Positions 52,947-62,462 are shown, numbered from the stretch's first letter. The stretch is 64,000 nucleotides of DNA from an uncultured Desulfobacter sp. (GCF_963665355.1 NZ_OY762229.1:2356001-2420000), one strand, 5' to 3'. Notes: generated from the sequence alone by a model not told the origin. Numbers and translations are program-made.

Positions 52947-53234
52947 ATGTCAAATTATCCAATTCCGAAGTCACGGTTCTTGACAGGCACTGTCAAGAGT
53001 GTTCAGGATTTCTCTATTACGCTTTCTGGTGCGAATTATTCTGGCACTGCCACAATTACTGAAGTCGACCCTGACAAATGCGATCTCTTTTATTTGGGAT
53101 ATACTGGTGACACGTATCAAGCTGCACAGGGCGCTTTAGAAATAACAAACGGCACGACAATCACTGCCCGCAGGGGATATGCAGCCGTTTCTTCAACTAC
53201 AATTATCCACGGCAGAATAAAGGAGACATACTGA
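52947..53234 (+). CDS. Tail-tip protein, unknown (95 aa)
   Basis: It starts MSNYPIPKSRFLTGTVKSVQ after AGGAGG. It is Thr/Ser/Gly-rich and beta-like (GTATITEVDPDKCDLFYLGY), in the style of fibre subunits. It overlaps the next gene by one base. Family unknown. Confidence 0.6.
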   Translation: MSNYPIPKSRFLTGTVKSVQDFSITLSGANYSGTATITEVDPDKCDLFYLGYTGDTYQAAQGALEITNGTTITARRGYAAVSSTTIIHGRIKETY

Positions 53235-53629
53235 TGGCAGATACAAGGAATCAATACATTTTTTTGGACAGCGGTGGGGTGGTTATTTCAACACTTAAAA
53301 CCGCCGGCCAGCATGAAGAATCTGATCAGGTTATTAAAGTTGATAACGTCGAGGGATATATCGGCAAGAAACGTGTTGATGGCGTGTTTGTTGACAATGT
53401 GTCCGATAGTTCTCAATTGACAATCCTTGAATTCCGCAACCGGTTTACGTTTGCTGAGAAAGTTGCGTTGAAGAGCAGCACAGATGCCGGCGTACAGGTT
53501 TTTATCGATGACTTGAGTGTTGCCCAGTACGTTGATTTGTCAGATGAGAATTTGATCGCCGGCATGGGATATCTCGTTGACCAGGGGCTGATTACTGAAG
53601 CCAGATCAACTGAAATTTTGACGGCTTAA
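53234..53629 (+). CDS. Phage protein, unknown (131 aa)
   Basis: It starts MADTRNQYIFLDSGGVVIST. The C-terminal half is helical (VAQYVDLSDENLIAGMGYLV). No family was recognised; it belongs to the tail-tip gene run. Confidence 0.55.
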   Translation: MADTRNQYIFLDSGGVVISTLKTAGQHEESDQVIKVDNVEGYIGKKRVDGVFVDNVSDSSQLTILEFRNRFTFAEKVALKSSTDAGVQVFIDDLSVAQYVDLSDENLIAGMGYLVDQGLITEARSTEILTA

Positions 53630-53668
53630 AAGGCAATTTAATAATGCATAATCCATCGGGAGGTAAAC

Positions 53669-54094
53669 ATGCTTGATGGGCTACAAACAGAGATAGCCGC
53701 CAGGTCAGAACTGGCCGGGGCGAGCAAAAAAATCATTATGGCCGCACTTAATGATCCCGGATCAGCTGAAACTGAAGCATGGGTGGTATCCTCAGCTCCG
53801 GTATTGGTGGATAAGGATGATATTTACACATACCACATCAGTGATGCGACATTTGTAAAACTGATTGATTTCTTGGATTCTGAGGCAGGCAGATACATGA
53901 AAGCCCGCTTTGACTCAGCGAATAGTTTTAATCTTGCTGCAACTGCTGTACGCACTATGCTTGCGGGGTTGTATGCGGCTGAAATCTGCACAGAGGATGA
54001 ATATAAAGAGCTACTGCGGCTTGGAGAAGTCCAGAAATCTCGGGCAGAGGAATTGTTCGGGCGGTTTATCACTGCGGAGGATTTTGAATCATGA
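53669..54094 (+). CDS. Phage protein, unknown (141 aa)
   Basis: It starts MLDGLQTEIAARSELAGASK after GGGAGG. The protein is mostly helical (VRTMLAGLYAAEICTEDEYK) and overlaps the next gene by 4 bp. A structural or fibre-assembly role is possible, but no family was identified. Confidence 0.55.
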   Translation: MLDGLQTEIAARSELAGASKKIIMAALNDPGSAETEAWVVSSAPVLVDKDDIYTYHISDATFVKLIDFLDSEAGRYMKARFDSANSFNLAATAVRTMLAGLYAAEICTEDEYKELLRLGEVQKSRAEELFGRFITAEDFES

Positions 54095-54492
54095 CAACAA
54101 ATATACCTATTATTTACGGGTCTGAAATTATAGCACAGGCGTCTGCGGCAATTACAGCTGATGATGATAGTGACGGGGTTTTAACAACCATTGATAACTC
54201 TTTGTCCGGGAATGGTGCCGGGTGCCATATGTATCAATGTTTTGTGAATGTTACATCAGGCCCGACATCTGATGCTGTTTGCAGATTGTATTACGCAGGG
54301 GCCAGATCAGGCACTCCGTCAAACTTCGATTCAGGATCACTATCCGTTGCTATCCCAGCAGCCGGTACGGGTGATTTTTCGCTTGGTTATTTAGATATCC
54401 CTGATCCGGTGTCCCGTTGTAAAATTGCGGCAGAAAATTACGGTTTTACTGCATCGTTAATCGTCGTTCCGGTCCTCCCGCAGGCTCAATAA
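54091..54492 (+). CDS. Phage protein, unknown (133 aa)
   Basis: It starts MTTNIPIIYGSEIIAQASAA. It is beta-rich with Gly/Ser-rich loops (YAGARSGTPSNFDSGSLSVA), suggestive of a tail-tip subunit. It ends directly before the large fibre-like gene. Confidence 0.55.
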   Translation: MTTNIPIIYGSEIIAQASAAITADDDSDGVLTTIDNSLSGNGAGCHMYQCFVNVTSGPTSDAVCRLYYAGARSGTPSNFDSGSLSVAIPAAGTGDFSLGYLDIPDPVSRCKIAAENYGFTASLIVVPVLPQAQ

Positions 54493-56121
54493 ATGATACT
54501 TCTCCGGCGAAAATATAAGCAAAAGCCGAAGCAATGGGGGCCATCAAGTACCGTAAGGTCTGTCTTTTTTGAGAACCTCAATAAGCTGGGTATTCCTAAG
54601 CCGGCAATATTTTTCCCTTATTGGGAATATAGCGGACAAGCCTACGATCTGGCCAGGGGAATCAATACGGCAGTTGATCCTGCGGTTTGGGGTAAACAGG
54701 GTCTTGATCTTTCTGCATCGCTTGCTGTCCACGATACACAGTATGAAGTCGGGCAGCTTCTTGAATATACTTTTTTTGCCGTCCTTCGTAAGGCAGCACC
54801 GACATTGGCAGATTATGTGCGCTTGCATTATGCAGACTCTTACAGTACAGGCACGGTATATCTAAACACTTCCACCGGACAGACCTACCACAGAATTGGA
54901 GCAGATTCAGATTATACGTTTTCACCCTCAATTAACATTTTAGACGGGGGAATACATATTATTACTGCTTCTGTGTATTCCACGGAAAATGATTTTAAAA
55001 AGTACTATATTGATGGGAAATTAGACTGGCACTCTGTACATTCAGTGACAAGCAACGCTCTTGGCTCTGATCATATTTATTATGGAGGACAGCCGGACAC
55101 AGCAGATAGAAGTTCCGGGTGCGAGTTTTTGTTGGCTGGATCCTGGTACGAAACGCTTTCTGATGATCAGGTTTTTGCCCTGCATGATAACCCTTATTTT
55201 TTTATTCGGCGCTCTGTCTTTCGCAGCTACTCAATCCCATCAACAATATCTGTTATTAACTGTAACCTGATTTCCACTTCAGGGAGAGCTATTGCATCAC
55301 TTTCCGGGCGTAACGGGCTGGCCGGCGATCTATCCACCCAGCCCCAAAAAGTTATTTCTATTCAATCCGGATCTGTCGGAATCAATGGCCTGTGTGACAC
55401 GATCGTCCCGAATCTGGCTCCTTGTTTTTCTGGCAAAACAGGTAGCGGTGGTGGGATATCCGCTGCAGCGGGAACAACTTCTTTGCAGCAAAACGGGCAG
55501 TTTGGTCAATCCGGCCAATTATATGCAGCCATCAACGCCATAATTCACTTACTATCCGGGAAGAAAGGCCAATCCGGGCAAATTGATTTGCCCATTCTCA
55601 ATTCTATTCCTGGCTTCACAGGTAGTCAGGGCACCCAGGGTGCCTTGTCTGCAACTACTTCCCTGGCCGCTAAGCTGTTTGGAAATAATGATGATGCTGC
55701 TGAGGATTTAATATATGAAGGCACCCTGGCCGGTGCAGCCAGTCGGATAAGTGGGGAATTATTTGGCAAAACAGGAGTTGACGGAGGTGTTGTAGGGCAG
55801 ATACTTGTGGCAGCTTCTCTGGCTGGGCGCTTAGGACTATCTGGCGCCGGCACAATTCGGCTCACAGGAGCGGAATCCGTAATAAATGGTGTGACAGGTG
55901 TCTCTGGGCAGGTGGAGGTGACTCTGTCAACAGGCATGGACCTGGCCGGAAAGCTGGGTTTATCTGCCACAATTGCGGCAGACTTAGAACCATTGGGGCT
56001 TCAGTTAATTCAGATCGTGAAGTCCGAAAAAATTTATCAAATTATATTGTCAACCCAAACCGGGCAGATCGTCATTCTTAGCCCGGAGACGGGAAAGATT
56101 GACATATCAACATCCACATAA
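54493..56121 (+). CDS. Large fibre-like protein with concanavalin-type domain and Gly-rich repeats
   Basis: This 542-residue protein has an N-terminal region (residues about 60-240) in the style of a LamG/concanavalin lectin (LLEYTFFAVLRKAAPTLADY, then HIYYGGQPDT and FLLAGSWYETLSDDQVFALH). The remainder holds repeated short motifs of the form GKxGxxG (FSGKTGSGGG, LSGKKGQSGQ, LFGKTGVDGG, LAGKLGLSA), each preceded by beta-like stretches. It is a good candidate for the receptor-binding fibre. No chaperone-type peptidase is visible. Confidence 0.7.
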   Translation: MILLRRKYKQKPKQWGPSSTVRSVFFENLNKLGIPKPAIFFPYWEYSGQAYDLARGINTAVDPAVWGKQGLDLSASLAVHDTQYEVGQLLEYTFFAVLRKAAPTLADYVRLHYADSYSTGTVYLNTSTGQTYHRIGADSDYTFSPSINILDGGIHIITASVYSTENDFKKYYIDGKLDWHSVHSVTSNALGSDHIYYGGQPDTADRSSGCEFLLAGSWYETLSDDQVFALHDNPYFFIRRSVFRSYSIPSTISVINCNLISTSGRAIASLSGRNGLAGDLSTQPQKVISIQSGSVGINGLCDTIVPNLAPCFSGKTGSGGGISAAAGTTSLQQNGQFGQSGQLYAAINAIIHLLSGKKGQSGQIDLPILNSIPGFTGSQGTQGALSATTSLAAKLFGNNDDAAEDLIYEGTLAGAASRISGELFGKTGVDGGVVGQILVAASLAGRLGLSGAGTIRLTGAESVINGVTGVSGQVEVTLSTGMDLAGKLGLSATIAADLEPLGLQLIQIVKSEKIYQIILSTQTGQIVILSPETGKIDISTST

Positions 56122-56131
56122 GGAGGAGCGC

Positions 56132-56740
56132 ATGACCCTTGGAATCTCAACAACACTGAGAAACGGATATTTAAACCTCATCCGGGATGCGATCGACGCA
56201 GGCGCCGCGGCTGGGAAAATCAATTTTTATAATGAGACCCGCCCGGCCACCGGAGGGGCTGTGACGACCCTTTTGGGCACAGTGGTCTGTTCGGATCCAA
56301 GTGCACCCGACGCGTCTGGTGGGGTTCTCACTCTGAATTCTATGACTGATGACGACAATGCAGACAACAACGGCGTGGCCACATGGGCCAGGATTACGGA
56401 TTCTGATGACAACTTTGTCCTGGACGCAACCGTGGGGAAAAGCTTTGCACAAACAGGTACCACCACAAACGGGAGCGCTGGTGTCACTGGCTTGACGGAC
56501 ACATCCAAAATGGATGTCGGCATGGAAGTTTCTGGAGATGGAATACCGGATGGAGCAACCATTGGCAGCATTGATTCAAGCACCCAGGTGACACTGTCAG
56601 CTGCTGCAACCGCAACAGCATCGAGTGTTTCGTTAACATTTAAAACTGCGGGTGCAGATGTCTTGCTCAATGATAATAACATTTCCCAGGGCGGGATCAT
56701 CCGGGTTTCGGCTGGGACCATCACCGAAGGGAACGCCTGA
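56132..56740 (+). CDS. Phage tail-region protein, unknown (202 aa)
   Basis: The start is ATG 56132 (MTLGISTTLRNGYLNLIRD), with AGGAGG 6 bases upstream; a longer frame from 56099 overlaps the previous gene. The middle is Thr/Ser/Gly-rich and beta-like (GTTTNGSAGVTGLTDTSKMD). It shares one base with the next gene. Confidence 0.6.
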   Translation: MTLGISTTLRNGYLNLIRDAIDAGAAAGKINFYNETRPATGGAVTTLLGTVVCSDPSAPDASGGVLTLNSMTDDDNADNNGVATWARITDSDDNFVLDATVGKSFAQTGTTTNGSAGVTGLTDTSKMDVGMEVSGDGIPDGATIGSIDSSTQVTLSAAATATASSVSLTFKTAGADVLLNDNNISQGGIIRVSAGTITEGNA

Positions 56741-57072
56741 TGGATAAGGTGCCCGAGGGGACAACGTCTTATCATCCTTTTTCATATCTGAAAAAAGACG
56801 GTAAAACACCTGTCAGCTCCGTGGAAAGAGCTGAGTATAAGCTTTCTGACGGAACGGCTGATATGGTTGGATGGACAGATATCACCGCGTTAGGGACTAC
56901 CGGGGAGATTAGGATTCCAGGCCAGGCAAACAGGATCCTGGCCAATGGGGCAAAGGACCGGTATTTAACTTTATTCGTCGAGCATGATGGCGGTGATACT
57001 TTGACCGTGGAAATAAAGTACAGAATTACAAATTTTATCGGCATCACAGAAGAATCCCCGGAAACTACATAA
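56740..57072 (+). CDS. Phage tail-region protein, unknown (110 aa)
   Basis: It starts MDKVPEGTTSYHPFSYLKKD. The protein reads as an Ig-like beta sandwich (VERAEYKLSDGTADMVGWTD, then RYLTLFVEHDGGDTLTVEIK). Such domains decorate virions and fibres. No family was fixed. Confidence 0.55.
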   Translation: MDKVPEGTTSYHPFSYLKKDGKTPVSSVERAEYKLSDGTADMVGWTDITALGTTGEIRIPGQANRILANGAKDRYLTLFVEHDGGDTLTVEIKYRITNFIGITEESPETT

Positions 57073-57091
57073 GTACAAAGGAAACGAACTT

Positions 57092-57499
57092 ATGAAAAAA
57101 GCAGCGAATGCGGTGATGGTGATGGTGATGGCGGCTCTCTGCTCCGGATGTGTGGCAACAACGCTGGCCACCAAGGCCGGAGCCCGGATCGCCACCAGCT
57201 ATCAGGAAGCCGCTGAACTCGGCATGGTGACTGCCGAGGAATCAATTTCCTCATGGCCGTATATTTCAGGCTTGGTCAAGGGCCTGTTTGCAGACAATTA
57301 CGCATTAGATATCCCAACAACCGCAAAAAATATCATATCGGCTCTGGACGATCTGGCCGCCAAGGAGGGTGTTCTCACCGCCGAGGAAAAGGGCAAAATT
57401 ATTGGTTATTTTTGCCGCCTTGAAGCCGTGGCCATACAGGAGGGCTGGGACAGATACGGAGTTTCCATCACCGGTGCGATCAAAAGTATATTTGCATAA
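57092..57499 (+). CDS. Phage-encoded lipoprotein (135 aa)
   Basis: It has a signal peptide with a lipobox (LCSGC), giving lipidation at Cys20 after cleavage. The mature part is helical (NIISALDDLAAKEGVLTAEE). A lysogenic-conversion or superinfection-exclusion role, or an outer-membrane step in lysis, is possible. The context does not decide. Confidence 0.75.
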   Translation: MKKAANAVMVMVMAALCSGCVATTLATKAGARIATSYQEAAELGMVTAEESISSWPYISGLVKGLFADNYALDIPTTAKNIISALDDLAAKEGVLTAEEKGKIIGYFCRLEAVAIQEGWDRYGVSITGAIKSIFA

Positions 57500-57523
57500 C
57501 GAATAAAGATCGGAAGTTACCCC

Positions 57524-57544
57524 GGGGGTGTTAGTAGCACCCCC
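57524..57544 (+). terminator. GC-rich hairpin after lipoprotein gene
   Basis: GGGGGTG (57524-57530) pairs with CACCCCC (57538-57544) around the loop TTAGTAG, 25 bp after the lipoprotein stop. There is no T run, so termination is uncertain. A second hairpin with CTTCCT/AGGAAG arms lies at 57590-57615. Confidence 0.5.
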
Positions 57545-57655
57545 AGGGCGAATGACTGTATGAGCAGCCACCCATCATATTCATGACAACTTCCTTACGC
57601 GGGCCGCGCAGGAAGGGGTATATCAAACGGATTTCATCTTAACAAGGAGTAAATC

Positions 57656-58462
57656 ATGAATAGCCCTTTAGCCTATATTGGTGGCAAATCAAAATTATCA
57701 AAACAAATCATCTCTTATATTCCTGATCACAAGGTCTATTGTGAGGTCTTTTCCGGTGCTGCCTGGGTCTTCTTTCGGAAAGAGCCTTCCCAAGTGGAGG
57801 TAATCAATGACCTGGACAGCGACCTTGTGGCATTTTACCGTGTGGTGCAGAATCACCTGGAGGAGTTCCTGAAACAATTTAAATGGCTTCTTACATCCAG
57901 AGAGTGGTTTAATGACTGGAAAAATCAGTTGAATGGGAACGGCCTGACCGACATACAAAAGGCAGCCCGGTACTATTATATACAGAGACTGGCTTTCGGC
58001 GGCAGGGTTAGAAATCGTTCATATGGTGTTCAAACAGACGGACGAACGCCCAGAATCAATCTGCTTCGACTGGAAGAAGAGATGTCTGAGATCCACCTGC
58101 GCTTGACCAACGTCAGGGTTGAAAACCTGGCTTGGAAAGATTTTATTTCTCGATATGACAACCCAGATATCTTCTTTTACTGCGATCCGCCGTATTATTT
58201 ATGCTCTGATTATAAGCACAACTTTGTGCTTGATGACTTCATAAACCTTGCCGCCGCCTTAAAGAATATCCATGGCAAATTCATGCTGAGTATAAACGAC
58301 CATCCAGACATCCGTGAAGTGTTCAACTATTTCCCCTATAAAGAGGTATCCTTATTATATACAGTCAGCCAAAATGGCCCGGTCGAAGCCAATGAGTTGA
58401 TCTATTCAAATTTCGAAATGAAAGAGCAAACGAATCAAAGTCTCTTCTTGAATTTCCCTTAA
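57656..58462 (+). CDS. D12-class DNA adenine N6-methyltransferase (Dam-like)
   Basis: The 268-residue protein has the N-terminal GGK-type SAM-binding motif (PLAYIGGKSKLSKQIISY) and catalytic DPPY at residues 177-180 (FFYCDPPYYLCSDY). The target site cannot be read from sequence. It lies after AAGGAG at the right end of the prophage, where Mu carries its com-mom modification genes, and probably protects phage DNA from restriction. It is AT-rich compared with the late genes, so it may be a recent acquisition. Confidence 0.85.
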   Translation: MNSPLAYIGGKSKLSKQIISYIPDHKVYCEVFSGAAWVFFRKEPSQVEVINDLDSDLVAFYRVVQNHLEEFLKQFKWLLTSREWFNDWKNQLNGNGLTDIQKAARYYYIQRLAFGGRVRNRSYGVQTDGRTPRINLLRLEEEMSEIHLRLTNVRVENLAWKDFISRYDNPDIFFYCDPPYYLCSDYKHNFVLDDFINLAAALKNIHGKFMLSINDHPDIREVFNYFPYKEVSLLYTVSQNGPVEANELIYSNFEMKEQTNQSLFLNFP

Positions 58463-58834
58463 ACTATCAAAGCTTGTTTGATATGGTCAACACGATTTTT
58501 CAAGGTAGTTATAACATGTTTTTGGCCAAAAATTTAACGCGCCGCTACATTAGATCCAGAGTTTGTTTACATGAAATGCAAATAACGGCCACGGACCGAC
58601 CTGACATATTTTTTAACAGGCTTCGGCCCACGATAAAGTATAAAAGGTCTTGGTAACTTACCCAGCCTTTCATTTAAATTTAATAGAACAGTCCGCTGCA
58701 GGCCAGGCCGGGGAGCTGACGACTTTTTGAAAGTGCTTGGTTCTTTGTTAAAAAAGCATCTAAAGAACCTCTTTGCCCTGCAATGTCACCGCTCGTGATA
58801 TGCAACGCCCTGTTCGCTTTTTTCTCAATAGGTG
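58463..58834. other. Prophage right-end / host junction, no gene
   Basis: About 370 bases lie between the methylase and the convergent transporter gene. Only short unsupported frames were seen. On the minus strand a short protein-like frame reads NRALHITSGDIAGQRGSLDA in the second half, possibly the tail of a decayed gene. The phage right end must lie here or close by, but the terminal sequence could not be recognised. Confidence 0.4.
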
Positions 58835-61348
58835 TTACGCTTCGTTATCCACAGCAATCCCCTCATCCTTGGCCCTTTGGGCGATCTCCTTCAGCTTGGC
58901 TTGTTCCTTAAGCACCTTTTTATTGGCTTCTTCGTATTTCTCCTGTAATGAAAGGGTTTCTTTGAGATGCTTTAACAGGTTGGGGTCGTTAAGCTGCATA
59001 TCATCGGCATCTTTGATAAAATCCGTGGCGGATTTTGCAGCCTGCTGGGCCGTTTTCTTTGCGGACTCAACCCGTTTTTCCGCATGCTTGAGCTCATCAA
59101 ACAAAAGCGCCAGTTCACCGGCCCGGCCCTCTTCCGGAGATGAGTCCAGTTCAATTTTCTGGGCGGCCATAACAAGAGCAACCGTGTTAAGCCCCAGCAC
59201 AAGCTGGTCTGCCCACAGGTCTCCAAACATCAGCATATCATCTTTTTTTAGGGTCACCGGGATGAAAACAAGGTCGGTTTCCCGGGACGTGTTCAAAAAT
59301 ACCTTTTCATTGATCCCAAGGATAATCTTGGGTTCGGCCTGGATACGGAAGTCATCCAGAGTATCGGAAAGCATCTGCATGATCTCTTTGTTATCCCGGT
59401 CCAGATAACAGGCTAAAAGCCGGATTTTGGCCCCTTCATAATAGCCGTCCCTTGTGATCAGATAGGCAAGAAGAAGCATGAGGCGGCTGGTGTCGTCATC
59501 CTTCCACCACACATCAATGGTTTTGTCTTTGCCGGGGCCTTCAGTCTCCGGGAGTGGATTTTTCTGGTCCAGAAGAATGGTGTTGCATCCGGACTGGGCT
59601 GCCAGCCGCAGCAACTCCAGGTATTCATGGAATTGAACGGGATCATTATCTTTAACATACTGCTCATTCCAGCTCAAAAGAACGGTGTTGGCCTTGACCG
59701 GCCCAATGCCAAAACTCTGGCACAGCACGGACAGGCCGTTGACCGCACACTCCGAGGCAAGTACAAGGGAAAAGGCCGAACTCTGTTTTTCGGCAATGAT
59801 CCGGGCCAGATCCTTTTCGGCATCGGCTTTTAATTTTACCGCCTTGTATCCCCTTGCCTGCAGGATGCGAACTGCTGTTGTGATTCCGCTTTTTCCCTCA
59901 ATCGCCGAGGAAAAATCCAGCAGGATCTTCATCTGTTCTTCATCGTTGGACAACACAAGAACATAAGGCCGCCAGTCCCTGGGGTGTGCCGGCACCTTTT
60001 GTGCGCCCATGAGATTGTCCCTGACCAGTTTGAGGTGGTAGGAACGACGACTGTCAGCCCACCTTACAGGGGTTGATACGCGTTTGAGATACTGGAAAAT
60101 GGCAAACAGGATGGCCACGGCGGCAATTCCGGTTTTAAAGTCAATGGCCAGCATCACGCCCAGGCAGATCAATGCACCCGTAAGGCTGATCTTTTTGTGG
60201 TACCACCTGAACCGGGGCCGAAACGACGGGGTTTCGGCAGATGCCTCAAAATAGGTGGCATAATTGAGCAGGCCATAGGATATCAGGAAAAACATGGAAA
60301 CCACCCCTGCAATCAGGTCCAGCTGCCCCATGAAAACAGTGGCCACAGCAATCCCGAATGAGAGCAGCACCCCCCGGCGTGGATTTTCAGACGGCCCATG
60401 TCCCTTGGCAAAGGGGGACAGAAAGGAAAATATCCTGTCCGATGCCAGGGATTGCAAAATCCTGGGCGCCCCAAGGAACGATGCCATGGCCGAAGATAAC
60501 GTGGCGGCAACAACACCGGCATTGATCAGCCAGCCATACAGGGCAATCTGTTTCATGGCCCCATAATCACTGACCAGGGTTTTCAATGGGGTGGAACCGG
60601 CAAATATGACCGCCACGGAAAAATAGACCAGTATGGAGAGAAACACCGCGGCAAAGGTGCCTGATGGCAGGCTTTTTCCCGGATTTTTAAGATCTCCTGA
60701 CATGCTCACACCCTGGGTAAACCCGGTCACGGCGGGAAAAAACAGGGCAAAAAGAATCCAGAACGAGGCTGTGCCTTCCCTGGCAGCCCAGTTTTCCATC
60801 AACAGCCCGGTGTCCCACTGCCGGAGACCGCCGATGTAAAAGGATAAGAGTGCCAGGACTAAAAACACCATGACCACATATTGGAACTTTGTGGCCAGGT
60901 CCGCACCGATCCATGCCAGCAGAAAAAGAAACAGCAGGGCCGTACCCGCAATCAGCTGTACCGCCATGTGACCGGTCAGGCCCAGGATGGCAACCAAAGC
61001 CTCTCCGAAACCAATACAGTAAAAGGCTATGGATACGGACTGGGCTAAGAACAGCACAATGCCGATGGCCCCGCCGAACTCTATCCCAAGGGTTCTGGAG
61101 ATCAGGTAATAGTCTCCGCCGCCGCCAACCCTCATGTTGGTGGCGATGGCAGCCAGGGAAAAACTGGTCAGAATGGAAATCAGATTGGCCACGACTATGA
61201 TGATCAGGGCTTTCCCAAGCCCGGCAGCGCCCACCACATATCCTAATCGCAGGAAAAGAATGATCCCCAGAATGGTCAAAATACTCGGTGTGAAAACACC
61301 GGCAAAAGTCCCCAGTCGGCCGGAATCGGCCTCGCTTTTATCTGACAT
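58835..61348 (-). CDS. APC-superfamily (SLC12-like) cation-chloride cotransporter-type protein
   Basis: This 837-residue inner-membrane protein has a roughly 12-helix transporter domain (residues about 15-430, opening GVFTPSILTILGIILFLRLG) typical of amino acid/cation-chloride cotransporters. A long cytosolic part follows (KVPAHPRDWRPYVLVLSNDE onward, residues about 460-740) and a C-terminal coiled coil (HAEKRVESAKKTAQQAAKSA). Bacterial members of this group remain mostly uncharacterised; the substrate is likely an ion or amino acid. It is convergent with the prophage and divergent from the thiamine operon. Confidence 0.8.
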   Translation of the reverse strand: MSDKSEADSGRLGTFAGVFTPSILTILGIILFLRLGYVVGAAGLGKALIIIVVANLISILTSFSLAAIATNMRVGGGGDYYLISRTLGIEFGGAIGIVLFLAQSVSIAFYCIGFGEALVAILGLTGHMAVQLIAGTALLFLFLLAWIGADLATKFQYVVMVFLVLALLSFYIGGLRQWDTGLLMENWAAREGTASFWILFALFFPAVTGFTQGVSMSGDLKNPGKSLPSGTFAAVFLSILVYFSVAVIFAGSTPLKTLVSDYGAMKQIALYGWLINAGVVAATLSSAMASFLGAPRILQSLASDRIFSFLSPFAKGHGPSENPRRGVLLSFGIAVATVFMGQLDLIAGVVSMFFLISYGLLNYATYFEASAETPSFRPRFRWYHKKISLTGALICLGVMLAIDFKTGIAAVAILFAIFQYLKRVSTPVRWADSRRSYHLKLVRDNLMGAQKVPAHPRDWRPYVLVLSNDEEQMKILLDFSSAIEGKSGITTAVRILQARGYKAVKLKADAEKDLARIIAEKQSSAFSLVLASECAVNGLSVLCQSFGIGPVKANTVLLSWNEQYVKDNDPVQFHEYLELLRLAAQSGCNTILLDQKNPLPETEGPGKDKTIDVWWKDDDTSRLMLLLAYLITRDGYYEGAKIRLLACYLDRDNKEIMQMLSDTLDDFRIQAEPKIILGINEKVFLNTSRETDLVFIPVTLKKDDMLMFGDLWADQLVLGLNTVALVMAAQKIELDSSPEEGRAGELALLFDELKHAEKRVESAKKTAQQAAKSATDFIKDADDMQLNDPNLLKHLKETLSLQEKYEEANKKVLKEQAKLKEIAQRAKDEGIAVDNEA

Positions 61349-61557
61349 GGATTTTTCCTCAACTGTTTACGATGGTGGATCACTGAAAAGATAGTTCCCG
61401 ATCATGCGGGATTTTATAACCAAATATGTAGCATGGCGGCCGCCATTGGTAAATACCCGGTTTCAGCCATTTGATAATTTGCTTTTTGTCCGTCTCATGG
61501 TTTGACACGATAAATGCGCAGTGTTACAGTTCCTGCCAACTGCATAGTCAATGGAAG

Positions 61558-61651
61558 GCTGGGGGTGCCGAAGGTATTCGGCTGAGAAAAAGCAGATAAA
61601 CCCTGTTTTGACCCTTAGAACCTGATCCGGGTCATACCGGCGAAGGAAAGC
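61558..61651 (+). promoter_or_regulatory. TPP (THI-box) riboswitch
   Basis: The conserved elements appear in order: GGGGGTGCC, GGCTGAGA, ACCCTTAGAACCTGATCC and GGGTCATACCGGCGAAGGAA. Downstream, GGAAAG (61645-61650) can pair with CTTTCC (61659-61664), competing with the 3' strand of P1, so a switch in folding before the first gene is plausible. It lies about 60 bp before the ABC transporter genes and should lower their expression when thiamine pyrophosphate is abundant. Confidence 0.95.
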
Positions 61652-61710
61652 TTTTTTCCTTTCCCCATCCCCCCTGCGGCATTGCCTGACGACAAAACCG
61701 GAAGCAGCTT

Positions 61711-62460
61711 ATGCTTGAGATCATGGGGCTTGCCAAGTCATTTGGCTTGCAGGCGACTTTTAAAGATTTTAGCCTGGACCTTCCCCGGGGCGGATTTACG
61801 GTGATGGTGGGGCCCTCCGGGTGTGGAAAATCCACCCTGTTTGACTGCCTGACCGGACTGGTCTCCCCTGACCATGGCCGGATTATGTGGCAGGCGGCTC
61901 CCATTGAACACCTTGGCTGCCTTGCCGCTTATATGCAGCAAAAGGATATGTTGCTGCCCTGGCTGACACTGGAAGAAAACACCCTTTTGCCGGTCCAGGC
62001 AAAACCCCGGGCTTCAAGGGACATGGAACAGGCAAAGGCCCGGCTTGCCGAAATTTTTGAAAAAATAGGGCTTGCAGGTTTTAGAACCCATTATCCCTAC
62101 CAGGTATCAGGAGGCATGCGCCAGCGGTGCGCCCTGGCCCGAACCCTGATGTTTGACCGGGATCTGGTACTGCTGGATGAACCCCTGTCCGCCCTGGACG
62201 CCATTACCCGCAGGGAACTGCAACATCTTTTGCTCATGCTTCAAAAAGAATTCGGCAAAACCGTTCTCATGATCACCCACGACATTGAAGAGGCTTTGGC
62301 CCTGGCCGATGAAATTATTCTTCTGGGGCCTGCCCCCATGACCATCCTGGAGCGATTTACACCCAAGGCACCCAAACCAAGGGATTTCAGCCTGCCGGAA
62401 TTCATGGAGATCAAGGCCCGGATTCTTTCCCGGCTGCTGACGGAAAAACAGGGGTCTTAA
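61711..62460 (+). CDS. thiZ: ABC transporter ATP-binding protein for thiamine precursor (ThiZ-like)
   Basis: The 249-residue protein has Walker A GPSGCGKST at residues 34-42, signature VSGGMRQRCALAR, Walker B LVLLDEPLSALD and the H-loop (LMITHDIEEALALAD). It groups with nitrate/taurine/thiamine-precursor importers. The TPP riboswitch upstream and the binding protein downstream indicate thiamine or hydroxymethylpyrimidine precursor uptake. It powers transport at the inner membrane. Confidence 0.85.
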   Translation: MLEIMGLAKSFGLQATFKDFSLDLPRGGFTVMVGPSGCGKSTLFDCLTGLVSPDHGRIMWQAAPIEHLGCLAAYMQQKDMLLPWLTLEENTLLPVQAKPRASRDMEQAKARLAEIFEKIGLAGFRTHYPYQVSGGMRQRCALARTLMFDRDLVLLDEPLSALDAITRRELQHLLLMLQKEFGKTVLMITHDIEEALALADEIILLGPAPMTILERFTPKAPKPRDFSLPEFMEIKARILSRLLTEKQGS

Positions 62461-62462
62461 GC

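Larger units (their letters stand above)
20254..58462 (+). mobile_element. Mu-like transposable prophage (minimum extent)
   Basis: The order of genes is that of a Mu-like phage: a divergent repressor, Ner, transposase A (DDE) and B (AAA ATPase), then DUF3164 and DUF1018/gp16 genes. Next come an amidase, terminase, portal, F-like, protease/scaffold and capsid genes. The contractile tail (sheath, tube, tape measure, spike, gpW, gpJ, gpI) and fibres follow, with a modification gene at the far right, the place of mom in Mu. All core structural genes appear intact. The limits given are those of the outermost likely phage genes. The true left end lies somewhere between 18.25 and 20.3 kb and the right end between 58.46 and 58.83 kb. 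No terminal repeats could be established. Confidence 0.9.
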
